A stretch of 64,000 nt of DNA. Source: Novosphingobium aerophilum (GTDB lineage: Bacteria; Pseudomonadota; Alphaproteobacteria; Sphingomonadales; Sphingomonadaceae). The notes beneath the pieces are model-generated. The model saw only the letters and a list, made by a program, of their open reading frames with translations, searched no databases and was not told where the DNA came from. Of this stretch, positions 45,036 to 54,455 are shown in pieces. The DNA lies in NCBI RefSeq assembly GCF_014230305.1, contig NZ_JACLAU010000010.1, positions 1-64,000 of the forward strand, in the 5' to 3' direction. The position numbers and the translations under genes are program-made. Numbering within the stretch: the stretch's first letter is position 1; each line of letters begins with the position of its first letter.

Positions 45036-45521
45036 CTATAGGTCGCGGACCAGCGTCACGAAAGCGTGGCCCGGCGTCTCGCCCGAAGGGACGTGGTCCT
45101 CGCGGAAGGTCTCGCGCCAGCCCGGCCCCAGCGGCGGCATCACGGTATCCCCCGCCACCTCGGCCTGGACCTCGGTCAGCTCGAGCCGCGCCGCCCGGGG
45201 CAGGGCCAGGGCGAAGATTTCGGCCCCGCCGATCACCGCCACCTCGCCCGCGCCGGCCAGGGCCAGTGCCGCGTCCAGATCGTGCGCGACCTCGGCCCCC
45301 GGCGCGGACCAGGCCGGATCGCGGGTCAGCACGATGTGGCGGCGGCCGGGCAGCAGTCCGGGCAGCGAGACGAAGGTCTTGCGCCCCATCACCATCGGCT
45401 TGCCCATGGTGAGCGCCTTGAAGCGCTTCAGGTCGGCGGGAATGTGCCAGGGCAGACGCCCGTCGACGCCGATCGTGCCGTTGCGCGCGGCCGCGACGAT
45501 CAGAAACAGGTCCTGCGCCAT
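45036..45521 (-). CDS. folA: Dihydrofolate reductase
   Basis: NADPH-dependent reduction of dihydrofolate to tetrahydrofolate (161 aa). Typical motifs are present: IVAAARNGTIGVDGRLPWHIPADLKRFK, MGKPMVMGRKTF, GRRHIVLTRDP and the NADPH loop VIGGAEIFALALP. It sits 8 bases from ribF and 5 bases from purK in one minus-strand array, joining purine, folate and flavin supply. Confidence 0.95.
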   Translation of the reverse strand: MAQDLFLIVAAARNGTIGVDGRLPWHIPADLKRFKALTMGKPMVMGRKTFVSLPGLLPGRRHIVLTRDPAWSAPGAEVAHDLDAALALAGAGEVAVIGGAEIFALALPRAARLELTEVQAEVAGDTVMPPLGPGWRETFREDHVPSGETPGHAFVTLVRDL

Positions 45522-45526
45522 CGGCT

Positions 45527-46585
45527 TCAGTCCAGCACCAGCCGGGTGACATGCCCCATCTTGCGGCCCGGGCGGGCGGCGGCCTTGCCGTAGAGGTGCA
45601 GGTGATTGGCGGGATCGGCCAGCAGGGCCGGCCAGTCATGCGCGGCATCGCCGATCAGGTTGTCCATCACCACGCCGCGCGCCGCCAGCCCGGTGTCGCC
45701 CAGCGGCAGCCCGCAGATCGCGCGGACATGGTTCTCGAACTGGCTGGTGATCGCGCCCTCGATCGTCCAGTGACCCGAATTGTGGACCCGCGGAGCCATT
45801 TCGTTGAACACCGGCCCGGCCTCGGTGGCGAAGAACTCCAGCGTCAGCACGCCGACGTAGTCGAGCGCGTCGGCCACCCGCCGGGCCAGGGCGCGAGCCT
45901 CGGCCACCTCGTCCCGGACCAGGGTGGACCCTGGCACGGTCGACCGGGCCAGGATCCCGCCCTGGTGGACGTTCTCGGGCGTGTCCCAGAAGCGCACGTC
46001 GCCATCCGCCGCGCGACACAGGATCACCGAGAACTCGGCGCGAAAATCGATGAAGCCTTCGTAGATCAGCGGCGTGGCGGGCAGGTCCAGCCCGACGGCG
46101 TCGGCCGGGGCCATGATCCGCCACTGGCCCTTGCCGTCATAGCCGTCGCGCCGGGTCTTGAGGATGCCGGGCACACCGATCGCGGCAATCGCCTCGGCCA
46201 GCCCGGCGGCGTCGTCCACCGCCGCAAAGGGCGCGGGACGGCCGCCGAGGCCGGAGACGAAGGTCTTTTCCGAAAGGCGGTCCTGCGCCACTTCCAGCGC
46301 CCGGGCCCCAGGCAGCAGCGGCGTGTGGCCCAGCGCGGCGAGGGGGCCCACCGGCACGTTCTCGAACTCGTAGGTCACCACCGCGCAGTCGGCAGCGAAG
46401 GCGGCCAGCGCGGCGGCATCGTCCCAGCCCGCGCAGGTGAAGGCGGCGCAGACCTCGGCCGCGATCGAATCGGCTTCGGGCGCATAGACGTGACAGCGAT
46501 AGCCCAGCTGCGCCGCGGCCATGGCCAGCATCCGGCCCAGCTGGCCGCCACCCAGGATGCCGATGGTCTCGCCGGGCGGGATCAT
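45527..46585 (-). CDS. purK: N5-carboxyaminoimidazole ribonucleotide synthase
   Basis: An ATP-grasp enzyme (352 aa) of de novo purine synthesis that makes N5-CAIR from AIR, bicarbonate and ATP. The N-terminus has the glycine motif IGILGGGQLGRMLAMAAAQLG. The ATP-grasp core has KTRRDGYDGKGQWRI and VLTLEFFATEAGPVFNEMAPRVHNSGHWTIE. purE lies 4 bases upstream on the same strand; the two catalyse successive steps. Confidence 0.96.
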   Translation of the reverse strand: MIPPGETIGILGGGQLGRMLAMAAAQLGYRCHVYAPEADSIAAEVCAAFTCAGWDDAAALAAFAADCAVVTYEFENVPVGPLAALGHTPLLPGARALEVAQDRLSEKTFVSGLGGRPAPFAAVDDAAGLAEAIAAIGVPGILKTRRDGYDGKGQWRIMAPADAVGLDLPATPLIYEGFIDFRAEFSVILCRAADGDVRFWDTPENVHQGGILARSTVPGSTLVRDEVAEARALARRVADALDYVGVLTLEFFATEAGPVFNEMAPRVHNSGHWTIEGAITSQFENHVRAICGLPLGDTGLAARGVVMDNLIGDAAHDWPALLADPANHLHLYGKAAARPGRKMGHVTRLVLD

Positions 46586-46589
46586 CGCG

Positions 46590-47075
46590 TCACGACGGCC
46601 TTTCCGCGACCTTGGCGGTCTGCGCTGCGCGATAGGCCTTCAGCCGGTCGGCCAGCCCCTCGTCGTGAGTCGCCAGGATCGCCGCGGCGAGCAGTCCGGC
46701 ATTGACCGCGCCGGCCTCGCCGATCGCCAGGGTGCCGACCGGAATGCCCGCCGGCATCTGCACGATCGACAGGAGCGAATCCTGACCGGACAGCGCGCGC
46801 GACTGCACCGGCACGCCCAGCACCGGCAGGTGAGTCAGGCTGGCGACCATGCCGGGCAGGTGCGCCGCCCCGCCGGCGCCGGCGATCACCACCTTGAAGC
46901 CCTCGTCCGCGGCGCCCCTGGCGAAGGCGAACAGCCGCTCGGGCGTGCGGTGGGCCGACACGATCCGCACGTCGGTGGCGACGCCCAGCTGGTCCAGCAC
47001 CTCGGCCGCGCCCTGCATCGTGGCCCAGTCGGACTGGCTGCCCATGATGATCGCGACGGGGGCGTGCTGGCTCAT
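46590..47075 (-). CDS. purE: N5-carboxyaminoimidazole ribonucleotide mutase
   Basis: Rearranges N5-CAIR to CAIR in purine synthesis (161 aa, class I PurE). Motifs: [54 protein letters not shown] and [20 protein letters not shown]. It ends 4 bases before purK, and its start is 2 bases after the gpmA stop. Confidence 0.96.
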   Translation of the reverse strand: MSQHAPVAIIMGSQSDWATMQGAAEVLDQLGVATDVRIVSAHRTPERLFAFARGAADEGFKVVIAGAGGAAHLPGMVASLTHLPVLGVPVQSRALSGQDSLLSIVQMPAGIPVGTLAIGEAGAVNAGLLAAAILATHDEGLADRLKAYRAAQTAKVAERPS

Positions 47076-47076
47076 C

Positions 47077-47763
47077 TCAGCGCTCCGACAGGTAATAGCG
47101 TTCGGTCGCGTTCAGCGCGGCGTCGAGCTCGTAGACGATCGGCTGGCCGGTGGGGATTTCCAGCCCGGTGATGTCGGCATCGGAAATGCCCGACAGATGC
47201 TTGACCAGGGCGCGCAGCGAATTGCCGTGCGCCGCGACCACCACCGTCTCGCCCGCGGCGAGCTGGGGCGCGATCGCGCTTTCGTAATAGGGCAGGACGC
47301 GGGCGATCGTGTCCTTCAGGCTTTCGGTGCTGGGGATCGCGATCCCGGCATAGCGCGGGTCGGCCGCCAGATCGAACGCGCCGCCGGGCTCCAGCACCGG
47401 CGGGGGAATGTCGAAGCTGCGGCGCCAGATCTTGACCTGCTCGTCGCCATGCTGCGCGGCCGTCTCGGCCTTGTCCAGCCCGGTCAGCCCGCCATAGTGG
47501 CGCTCGTTCAGGCGCCAGTCCTTGGTTTCGGGGATCCACAGGCGGCCGGCCGCCTCGAGCGCCAGGTGCAGGGTCTTGATCGCGCGGGTCTGCAGGCTGG
47601 TGAAGGCCACGGTCGGCAGCACGCCCTTGGCGGCCAACAGGGCCCCGGCGGCACGGGCCTCGGCCTCGCCCTGGGCGGTCAGGTCGACATCCCACCACCC
47701 GGTGAAACGGTTTTCGAGGTTCCACTGGCTCTGGCCATGGCGGACAAGGATCAGGCGCGGCAC
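47077..47763 (-). CDS. gpmA: 2,3-bisphosphoglycerate-dependent phosphoglycerate mutase
   Basis: A glycolytic enzyme interconverting 3- and 2-phosphoglycerate (228 aa). The phosphohistidine motif [20 protein letters not shown] is at the N-terminus. Further conserved stretches are [30 protein letters not shown] and the second His in [16 protein letters not shown]. It is the second gene in a minus-strand array, following a 54-codon ORF by 50 bases and preceding purE by 1 base. Confidence 0.95.
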   Translation of the reverse strand: MPRLILVRHGQSQWNLENRFTGWWDVDLTAQGEAEARAAGALLAAKGVLPTVAFTSLQTRAIKTLHLALEAAGRLWIPETKDWRLNERHYGGLTGLDKAETAAQHGDEQVKIWRRSFDIPPPVLEPGGAFDLAADPRYAGIAIPSTESLKDTIARVLPYYESAIAPQLAAGETVVVAAHGNSLRALVKHLSGISDADITGLEIPTGQPIVYELDAALNATERYYLSER

Positions 47764-47813
47764 GGTTGGGCAGGCTCCCGGCTGGTTGAGGGCAGGACTG
47801 GACCGCGCAGCCC

Positions 47814-47978
47814 CTAGCGGCTGGGGTCCAGTTTGGGAAGGGCGGGGGACGATTCGCCCGTTTCCAGCGCGCGCGCCTGGGCCTTGCGCCGGCGCAGGTT
47901 CTCGCGCAGCTTGGCGGCCAGGCGCTCCTCGCGGGTGGTGGGCGCGGCGCGCCCCGGTTGGGTCGACGGATCGGTCAC
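47814..47978 (-). CDS. Small conserved basic protein upstream of gpmA
   Basis: A 54-residue protein starting at GTG (47978), eight bases after a strong GGGAGGGG site. Its core [20 protein letters not shown] is basic and helical; the tail is Ser/Pro-rich. Similar short proteins with the same helix occur in other sphingomonads beside this gene array, from memory. The function is unknown. The longer in-frame reading toward 48203 runs through the antisense of tRNA-Thr and is not genuine. The ribosome-binding site and the conserved helix are the main support. Confidence 0.65.
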   Translation of the reverse strand: MTDPSTQPGRAAPTTREERLAAKLRENLRRRKAQARALETGESSPALPKLDPSR

Positions 47979-48045
47979 CGCCCCTCCCTGCCGCCTGGCG
48001 ACGCTTCCGGCAAGAGGCCGGGCGTCGCAGGCCGCCGAACGCGGC

Positions 48046-48074
48046 TTGACAAGCCGGGGTTGCCCCTCCATTAG
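48046..48074 (+). promoter_or_regulatory. Promoter of tRNA-Thr
   Basis: TTGACA at 48046-48051 is a perfect -35 hexamer. A 17-base spacer leads to CATTAG at 48069-48074 as a weak -10. Transcription would begin near 48081, about 47 bases before the mature tRNA. Confidence 0.5.
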
Positions 48075-48127
48075 CGCCGCCCTGCCCGCCGGTGCCCTCA
48101 GGCCCCAGCGGCGCGCGGAAATGGTGT

Positions 48128-48202
<75 letters not shown>

Positions 48203-48294
48203 TTTCCCTTTTTCCCGTCGTCAGCGCTGTTCATTCCGGGCCTGCTGGCCTATGCCGGGCCGGTCCTGCCCGTCGGCGCCCGGAGTCTGTCCCG

Positions 48295-48624
48295 ATGTCT
48301 GCCTCTCCGTCCGCCGCGCTCGACGCCGGTTTCGACCTGGCCCGCGATACCGCCGCCCTGCTGGTCGAATCCTGGAGCCTGTCGCTCGAATCGGCCGCGG
48401 TGATCTGGTTGCGCCTGGGCAAGCTGGCCGCGCTCGACGCTTCGGCCCTGGCGGAAGGCGAGCTCATGCTGGGCGAGAAGGTTCAGGCCGCGGTCGAACA
48501 TTCGTGGCGCCTCGCCTCGGGCGGCTTCGGTCTGACCCCGCATCGCGCCGCGCGGGGCAGCGTGGCCTTCTATCGCCGCCAGGTCGCCGCGAACCGCCGC
48601 CGCCTGTCGCGCCGCGAGGGCTGA
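48295..48624 (+). CDS. Hypothetical protein, short phasin-like helical protein
   Basis: A 109-residue protein predicted to be almost all helix, with no signal peptide: ALDAGFDLARDTAALLVESW, then LESAAVIWLRLGKLAALD, ALAEGELMLGEKVQAAVEHS and a basic end (FYRRQVAANRRRLSRR). Length and amphipathic pattern recall phasins and similar sphingomonad unknowns, but no signature is decisive. The ATG at 48295 begins the conserved-looking part. It stands alone between tRNA-Thr and a convergent acetyltransferase gene. Confidence 0.6.
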   Translation: MSASPSAALDAGFDLARDTAALLVESWSLSLESAAVIWLRLGKLAALDASALAEGELMLGEKVQAAVEHSWRLASGGFGLTPHRAARGSVAFYRRQVAANRRRLSRREG

Positions 48625-48660
48625 CCGCTCCGGCCCGACGGCCGACCCTGCCCGGCGCCG

Positions 48661-48963
48661 TCAGGCCAGCAGGTCGCTCCAGTCCGGATGGCGCCGGAAC
48701 TGGGCCGCCACGTAGGAGCACTGCGGCACGATACGGAAACCCTGCGTCCGGGCGTCGGCAATCAGCGCCGCGACGAGCTGCCCGGCCACGCCGCGCCCCT
48801 CGAAGGCCCGCGGGACCAGGGTGTGCTCGGCCACCCGGACGGGACCGCCGGCATCGTCGCGCGCGACCCAGGTCAGCCGCGCAACCTCGCTGCTGCCGGG
48901 CAGTTGCGCGTGATACTCGCCCACGCCACCCTGCTCGAGCCTGACGATCTCCAGATGATCCAT
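48661..48963 (-). CDS. Small GNAT-fold N-acetyltransferase (YidJ/Acetyltransf_CG type)
   Basis: A 100-residue minimal GNAT protein. It has a short beta part (ARLTWVARDDAGGPVRVAEHT), then the signature LVPRAFEGRGVAGQLVAALI with the acetyl-CoA loop GRGVAGQL, and ends in RIVPQCSYVAAQFRRHPDW, a conserved tail in this subfamily (the Cys in PxCSY is typical). The acceptor is unknown. The start at 48963 is chosen because the family begins there. It is divergent from ltaE. Confidence 0.88.
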   Translation of the reverse strand: MDHLEIVRLEQGGVGEYHAQLPGSSEVARLTWVARDDAGGPVRVAEHTLVPRAFEGRGVAGQLVAALIADARTQGFRIVPQCSYVAAQFRRHPDWSDLLA

Positions 48964-49039
48964 GATGGCTAGTCCTTTCGCGCAGCGGGGCGGTTGTCGG
49001 CTTGACCCGCCGGGCACTCTTCGCAATCAGCGAAAGCCC

Positions 49040-50041
49040 ATGCAGTTCCTCTCCGATAACGCCGCCGCCGTCCACCCTGCCGTCTGGCAGGCCCTGCGCG
49101 ATGCCGATGCCCCCGATGCGCCCTATGACGGCGATCGCTGGAGCGCGCGGCTGGACGAGGCTTTCTCGGCCCTGTTCGGGCAGAGCTGCACGGCCCTGTG
49201 GGTGGCCACCGGCACGGCGGCCAACTGCCTGGCGCTGGGGGCGATGGTGCCGCCCCATGGGGCGGTCATCTGCCACCGCGAGGCGCATATCGAAACCGAC
49301 GAGGGCGGGGCCCCCGGGTTCTACCTGCATGGCGCCAAGCTGCTCCTGGCCGAAGGCGAGGGCGCGCTGCTGACCCCGGCTTCGGTCGAGGCCGTGCTCG
49401 CCGGCATTCGCCCCGATGTCCACCAGGTCCAGCCCCAGGCGATCTCGATCACCCAGGCGAGCGAATATGGCCGGGTCTATCGCCCGGCCGCGGTCGCGGC
49501 GCTGGGAGCCCTGGCGCGCGAGCGCGGCCTGCGGCTGCACATGGACGGGGCCCGCTTCGCCAATGCCGTGGCCCATCTCGGCTGCACCCCCGCCGCGGCG
49601 AGCTGCGCGGGCGGGGTCGCCGCGCTGTCGTTCGGCTTCGTCAAGAACGGCGGGATGGGGGCCGAGGCCGTGGTGTTCTTCGATCCCGAGCTGGCGGCGG
49701 TGACCCGCTATCGGCGCAAGCGGGCCGGGCACCTCCAGTCGAAGGGGCGGTTCCTGGCCGCCCAGATCCTGGCCATGCTGGAGCGCGACCTGTGGCTGGA
49801 CAATGCCCGCGCCGCCAATGCCGCCGCGGCCGAGCTGGCGACGGCCTGCGGCGACCGGCTGCTCCACCCGGTCGAGGCCAACGAGCTGTTCTTGCGCTGC
49901 ACCGCGGCCGAGCGCGCCGCGCTGCGCGCGCAGGGCTTCGGCTTCTATGACTGGGGCCCGGACGCCGCCCGCCTGGTCACGGCCTGGAACAGCGATCCCG
50001 CGCACGTCACCGCGCTGGCCCGCGCCCTGGCGGCGCTGTGA
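49040..50041 (+). CDS. ltaE: Low-specificity L-threonine aldolase
   Basis: A PLP-dependent lyase (333 aa, beta-eliminating lyase family) that splits L-threonine or allo-threonine into glycine and acetaldehyde. The N-terminus MQFLSDNAAAVHPAVWQAL is typical. Further on are VATGTAANCLALGAMV, HREAHIETDEGGAPGF, LHMDGARFANAVAHLG and the PLP lysine in SFGFVKNGGMGAEAVVFF. The start is ATG at 49040. The transporter gene follows with a GTGA overlap. Confidence 0.92.
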   Translation: MQFLSDNAAAVHPAVWQALRDADAPDAPYDGDRWSARLDEAFSALFGQSCTALWVATGTAANCLALGAMVPPHGAVICHREAHIETDEGGAPGFYLHGAKLLLAEGEGALLTPASVEAVLAGIRPDVHQVQPQAISITQASEYGRVYRPAAVAALGALARERGLRLHMDGARFANAVAHLGCTPAAASCAGGVAALSFGFVKNGGMGAEAVVFFDPELAAVTRYRRKRAGHLQSKGRFLAAQILAMLERDLWLDNARAANAAAAELATACGDRLLHPVEANELFLRCTAAERAALRAQGFGFYDWGPDAARLVTAWNSDPAHVTALARALAAL

Positions 50042-50961
50042 CCGCGCCGCAGGCGATTGGCCCCGCCGCGGCCCCGGCGTCGCGGGCCGGGGCGATCCTC
50101 TCGTTCGCGATCATCTCGGTGGTCTGGGGATCGACCTGGCTGGTGATCAAGGACCAGATCAGCGTGGTGCCGCCGGCCTGGACGATCACCTGGCGCTTTG
50201 TCGTCGCCGGTGCGGCCATGGTCCTGCTTGCCGCGGTTCGCCGCGAGCCGCTGCGCCTGCCGCCCGGCGGGCAGAGCCTGGCGGCGCTGGTCGGGCTCAC
50301 CCAGTTCCTCGCCAACTACCACTTCGTCTACCATTCGGAGGCCTATCTCACCTCCGGCCTGGTCGCGGTGCTCTATGCCCTGCTGATGGTGCCCAACGCG
50401 ATCCTCTCGGCCGTGGTGCTGGGCACCCGGGTGACCGGGCGGTTCCTGGCCGGTTCGGCCGTGGCCGTGGCGGGGATCGCGCTGCTGCTTCTGCACGAGA
50501 TCCGCCTTGCCCCGGCGGCCGACCAGGTCTGGCTGGGGATCGTCCTGTCACTGGCCGGGCTGCTCTGCGCCTCCTGCGCCAACGTCGCCCAGGCCACGCC
50601 GCGCGCCGCGGCCTGCGGGACCATCCCGTTCATCACCTGGGCCATGCTGTGGGGCGTGCTGTTCGAAACGGTCTGGGCCCTGGCCACCGCCGGACCCCCG
50701 GTGATCGATCCGCGGCCGGCCTACTGGGGCGGGGTGGTCTATCTGGCGATCTTCGGCTCGGTCCTGCCCTTTCCGCTCTATTTCAAGCTCATCCGCGACA
50801 TGGGGGCGGGCCGGGCGGCCTACACCTCGGTGGTCACCCCGATCGTCGCGATGATCCTGTCGACCCTGTTCGAAGGCTATCACTGGACTCTGCTCGCCGC
50901 GGCCGGATCGGTTCTGGCCATGGTCGGGCTGCTGATCGCGCTGAGCGCGAGACGGACCTGA
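50038..50961 (+). CDS. DMT superfamily (EamA) transporter
   Basis: A 307-residue metabolite exporter with two EamA repeats and about ten membrane helices. Family marks include SVVWGSTWLVIKDQ, WRFVVAGAAMV, LYALLMVPNAILSAVVLG, and in the second repeat the stretch from FGSVLPFPLYFKLI to YTSVVTPIVAMILS. The GTG start lies within the ltaE stop (GTGA), so it is coupled to ltaE. An amino acid or its breakdown product is a reasonable but unproven substrate. Confidence 0.88.
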   Translation: MTAPQAIGPAAAPASRAGAILSFAIISVVWGSTWLVIKDQISVVPPAWTITWRFVVAGAAMVLLAAVRREPLRLPPGGQSLAALVGLTQFLANYHFVYHSEAYLTSGLVAVLYALLMVPNAILSAVVLGTRVTGRFLAGSAVAVAGIALLLLHEIRLAPAADQVWLGIVLSLAGLLCASCANVAQATPRAAACGTIPFITWAMLWGVLFETVWALATAGPPVIDPRPAYWGGVVYLAIFGSVLPFPLYFKLIRDMGAGRAAYTSVVTPIVAMILSTLFEGYHWTLLAAAGSVLAMVGLLIALSARRT

Positions 50962-50970
50962 CCCGGGGGC

Positions 50971-51756
50971 CTAACCGCCGGCGGCAAGGACCGCGCGCAG
51001 CCCCTCGCGATAGGTTGGATAGGCCGGCACCCAGCCGAGGACGCGGCGGGCCTTGCGGTTGGTCACCCGCCGATTCTCGGCATAGAACGCGCGCGCCATC
51101 GGGGAGAGCCCGGCCTGGTCGAGCGGCAGCAGCGGTGGCAGGGGCAGGCCGGTCAGCCGGGCAGCTTCCTCGATCACCGCGTTCTGCGGGCAGGGCAGGT
51201 CGTCGGCCAGGTTGTAGGCCCCCGGCGGCGCGGCGATCCCGGCGAGCACACCGCTGGCGATGTCGTCGACATGCACGCGGCTGAACACCTGTTCCGGCAG
51301 GTCGATCCGGTGGGCCTGGCCGGCACGCAGCCGGTCAAACGGAGATCGTCCCGGGCCATAGATCCCGGGCAGGCGGAACACCCGGGCCCCGCGCGCCAGC
51401 CAGGCGGCATCGCATTCGGCGCGGGCGCTGCGCCGGCCGGTGCCGGTGGGCGCGCTTTCATCGACCCAGGCCCCGCCCGCGTCGCCATAGACCCCGGTGG
51501 AGGACAGATAGCCCAGCCAGCGCCCGGCCAGGGCATCGCCATAGCGGTCCAGCACGGGGTCCAGCCCCTCGCCCCCGGGCGGGACGGAGGACAGGACCGC
51601 AGCGGCATCGGCCAGCGCGGCGCGCACGGTGCCCTCGTCGTCGAAGCCCAGCGTGCCGTGGCGCCCGGTGGACATCACCTCCCACCCCTGCGCGGTGAAG
51701 CGATCGGCGATCACGCCGGCCGAATAGCCCAGCCCGAAGATGAACAGACGCCGCAT
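50971..51756 (-). CDS. SDR family NAD(P)-dependent epimerase/reductase (atypical, YeeZ-like)
   Basis: A 261-residue extended-SDR-fold protein. The nucleotide-binding turn is FIFGLGYSAGVIADRF. The active-site region has YLSSTGVYGDAGGAWVDE, with Ser-Thr-Gly-Val-Tyr as catalytic elements. RLPGIYGPGRSPFDRL and DDIASGVLAGI follow. It belongs with the YeeZ-type group, whose substrate is not known. The start is ATG at 51756. It is divergent from pepN with 59 bases between starts. Confidence 0.87.
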   Translation of the reverse strand: MRRLFIFGLGYSAGVIADRFTAQGWEVMSTGRHGTLGFDDEGTVRAALADAAAVLSSVPPGGEGLDPVLDRYGDALAGRWLGYLSSTGVYGDAGGAWVDESAPTGTGRRSARAECDAAWLARGARVFRLPGIYGPGRSPFDRLRAGQAHRIDLPEQVFSRVHVDDIASGVLAGIAAPPGAYNLADDLPCPQNAVIEEAARLTGLPLPPLLPLDQAGLSPMARAFYAENRRVTNRKARRVLGWVPAYPTYREGLRAVLAAGG

Positions 51757-51815
51757 CGTAACTTTCCATAGGGGCACGGCTGGCATTCGGGCAAGCAGGC
51801 ACTAAGAAGGCGGTC

Positions 51816-54455
51816 ATGGATCTCTTGCCCGACACCGCTCCCCCCCCGACCGCCAATGCCGAGACGGCGCCGACCCCTCCGCCGGTGATTCGCCGGGCCG
51901 ACTATCGCCCCCCGGCCTGGCTGGTCCCCGAGGTGGCGCTGGACTTTGCGCTGGGTCTCGACGCGACCACGGTCCGGGCCGAGCTGACCGTGCGCCGCAA
52001 CCCCGCCATCGACCGCGCGCCGCTCCGCCTTGCGGGGGACGGGATCGCCGCCCGGGCGGTGACGGTCGATGGCCTGCCCAGCAACGCGTGGCGGATGGAC
52101 GGGGCCGACCTGGTGATCGACCTGCCGGGCGCCGAACACCGGATCGGGATCGAGACCGCGATCAACCCGGCGGCCAACAGCCAGCTGATGGGCCTCTATG
52201 CCTCGGGCGGGATGCTCTGCACCCAGTGCGAGGCCGAAGGCTTCCGCCGCATCACCTTCCATCCGGACCGGCCCGACGTGCTGTCGGTCTACCGGGTCCG
52301 GCTGAGCGGGGACAAGGCCCGCTTCCCGGTGCTGCTGGCAAACGGCAACTGCATCGCCACCGGGGACCATGGCGATGGCACCCACTGGGCCGAATGGCAC
52401 GATCCCTGGCCCAAGCCGTCCTACCTGTTCGCGCTGGTCGCCGGCGATCTCGTGGCCACCCGGGACCGCTTCACCACGATGTCGGGCCGCGCGGTCGAGC
52501 TGGCGATCTGGGTGCGCCCGGGGGACGAGGGGCGCACCGCCCACGCCATGCGCAGCCTGATCCAGTCGATGCGCTGGGACGAGGAAGCCTTCGGGCGGGA
52601 ATACGATCTGGATCTGTTCAACATCGTCGCCGTGTCCGATTTCAACATGGGGGCGATGGAGAACAAGGGGCTCAACGTCTTCAACACCCGCTATGTCCTG
52701 GCCGATCCGGAAACGGCCACCGACGGCGACTATGACGCGGTCGAGGGGGTGATCGGGCACGAATACTTCCACAACTGGTCGGGCAACCGCGTGACCTGCC
52801 GCGACTGGTTCCAACTGAGCCTGAAGGAAGGCTTCACCGTGCTGCGCGACCAGCTTTTCAGCGCCGCGATGGGGTCCGAGCCGGTCAAGCGGATCGAGGA
52901 TGTGCGGGTGCTGCGCGCGGCCCAGTTCCCCGAGGATTCGGGCCCGCTGGCCCATCCGATCCGGCCGGATTCGTACCAGGAGATCTCCAACTTCTACACC
53001 GCCACGGTCTACAACAAGGGGGCCGAGGTGATCCGCATGATGCGCACCCTGGCCGGTCCCGAGCGGTTCCGCGCGGGCTGCGACCTCTACTTCGCCCGCC
53101 ACGACGGCGAGGCCGCAACCTGCGAGGACTTCATCCGCGCGATCGAGGAGGGGGCCGGGCTCGACCTGACCCAGTTCCGCCTGTGGTACAGCCAGGCGGG
53201 CACCCCCAGGGTCACGGCCCGGCTCGATCATGCCGGCGATACCGCCACGCTGCACCTGGCCCAGCAGGTCCCGGCCACGCCGGACCAGCCGAGCAAGCAG
53301 CCGATGCCGATCCCGCTGCGCATCGCCCTGCTGGACCGCGCCACCGGGCGCCACGCCGGCGAACACCTGGTCGTGCTCGACACGGCCGAGGCGCGGTTCG
53401 ATTTTCCCGGCCATGCGCAGCCGCCGGTCCTGTCGATCAACCGCGGCTTTTCGGCCCCGGTGGCGCTGGATGCCGGGCAGTCGGACGCCGATCTGGTGTT
53501 CCTTGCCGCCCACGATGACGATCCCTTCGCCCGCTACGAGGCGCTGCAACGGCTGATCGTCGGCCACCTGACCGGCGCGATCGATGGCACGCTCGACGCG
53601 GCCGGGCGCCAGGCCGGGCGCGAGGCGATCGGCGGGGCGCTGGCCGCCGTGCTCGACGATCCCGCGCTGGACGATCTGATGCGCGGCGAGCTGCTGATCC
53701 TGCCCGCCGAAAGCTATCTGGCCGAACAGGTCGCCGCCGCCGATCCGGTGTCGATCCGCCGCGAGCGCGAGGCGCTGAAGGCCTGGCTGGCCGACCGCCT
53801 GGCCGACCGTTTCCTCGCCCTCCACGATCGGGCGATCCTGGTGCCCTATTCGCTCGACGCTGCGGCCCGCGGCGCGCGCAAGGTCAAGACCCAGGCCCTG
53901 GTCTACCTGGCCGCCGGGCGACCCGAGGAGGCGGCGCGCCGGGCCGCGGCGCAGTACGATGCGGCCGACAACATGACCGACCGGCAGGGCGCGATGATGG
54001 TGCTGTGCGGGCTCGACACCCCGCTGCGGGCGCAGAAGCTGGCCGATTTCCACGCCCGCTATGCCGCCGATGCCCTGGTCATCGACAAGTGGTTCTCGCT
54101 CCAGGCGGGCTCGCTCCACCCTGCGGCGCTTGATCATGTCCGCGCCCTTGCGGGGCATCCCGACATGACGCTGACCAATCCCAACCGGGTGCGCTCGCTC
54201 TACATGGCCTTCGCCGCCAATGCCGGGGCGTTCCACGCCGCCGACGGATCCGGATACCGGATCATCGCCGACCTGATCCTCGCGCTCGATCCGCTCAATG
54301 CCCAGACCGCCGCGCGCTTCGTGCCCCCGCTGGGTCGCTGGCGGCGGATCGACCCGGGCCGGGCCGCCCTGATGCGCGCCGAGCTCGAGCGGATCCTCGC
54401 CGCGCCCCGCCTCTCGCGCGACACCTACGAACAGGTCAGCCGCAGCCTTGGCTGA
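51816..54455 (+). CDS. pepN: Aminopeptidase N (M1 family)
   Basis: A broad zinc aminopeptidase (879 aa, the usual size) that degrades cytoplasmic peptides. The exopeptidase motif GAMEN is at 279-283. The zinc site is HEYFH at 315-319 with the third ligand Glu338 in LKEGF. The proton-donor tyrosine is in the FYTATVYNKGAEVIRMM stretch. The C-terminal half is the long helical PepN domain. The N-terminal 30 residues are Pro/Thr-rich and unconserved. Its stop overlaps the following laccase-domain gene. Confidence 0.96.
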   Translation: MDLLPDTAPPPTANAETAPTPPPVIRRADYRPPAWLVPEVALDFALGLDATTVRAELTVRRNPAIDRAPLRLAGDGIAARAVTVDGLPSNAWRMDGADLVIDLPGAEHRIGIETAINPAANSQLMGLYASGGMLCTQCEAEGFRRITFHPDRPDVLSVYRVRLSGDKARFPVLLANGNCIATGDHGDGTHWAEWHDPWPKPSYLFALVAGDLVATRDRFTTMSGRAVELAIWVRPGDEGRTAHAMRSLIQSMRWDEEAFGREYDLDLFNIVAVSDFNMGAMENKGLNVFNTRYVLADPETATDGDYDAVEGVIGHEYFHNWSGNRVTCRDWFQLSLKEGFTVLRDQLFSAAMGSEPVKRIEDVRVLRAAQFPEDSGPLAHPIRPDSYQEISNFYTATVYNKGAEVIRMMRTLAGPERFRAGCDLYFARHDGEAATCEDFIRAIEEGAGLDLTQFRLWYSQAGTPRVTARLDHAGDTATLHLAQQVPATPDQPSKQPMPIPLRIALLDRATGRHAGEHLVVLDTAEARFDFPGHAQPPVLSINRGFSAPVALDAGQSDADLVFLAAHDDDPFARYEALQRLIVGHLTGAIDGTLDAAGRQAGREAIGGALAAVLDDPALDDLMRGELLILPAESYLAEQVAAADPVSIRREREALKAWLADRLADRFLALHDRAILVPYSLDAAARGARKVKTQALVYLAAGRPEEAARRAAAQYDAADNMTDRQGAMMVLCGLDTPLRAQKLADFHARYAADALVIDKWFSLQAGSLHPAALDHVRALAGHPDMTLTNPNRVRSLYMAFAANAGAFHAADGSGYRIIADLILALDPLNAQTAARFVPPLGRWRRIDPGRAALMRAELERILAAPRLSRDTYEQVSRSLG

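Noticed and set aside
44101..45648. Possible fusion of ribF with upstream sequence (515 codons)
   Set aside because: The extra N-terminal part is the folA gene read in another frame; RibF homology begins at the ATG at 45027.
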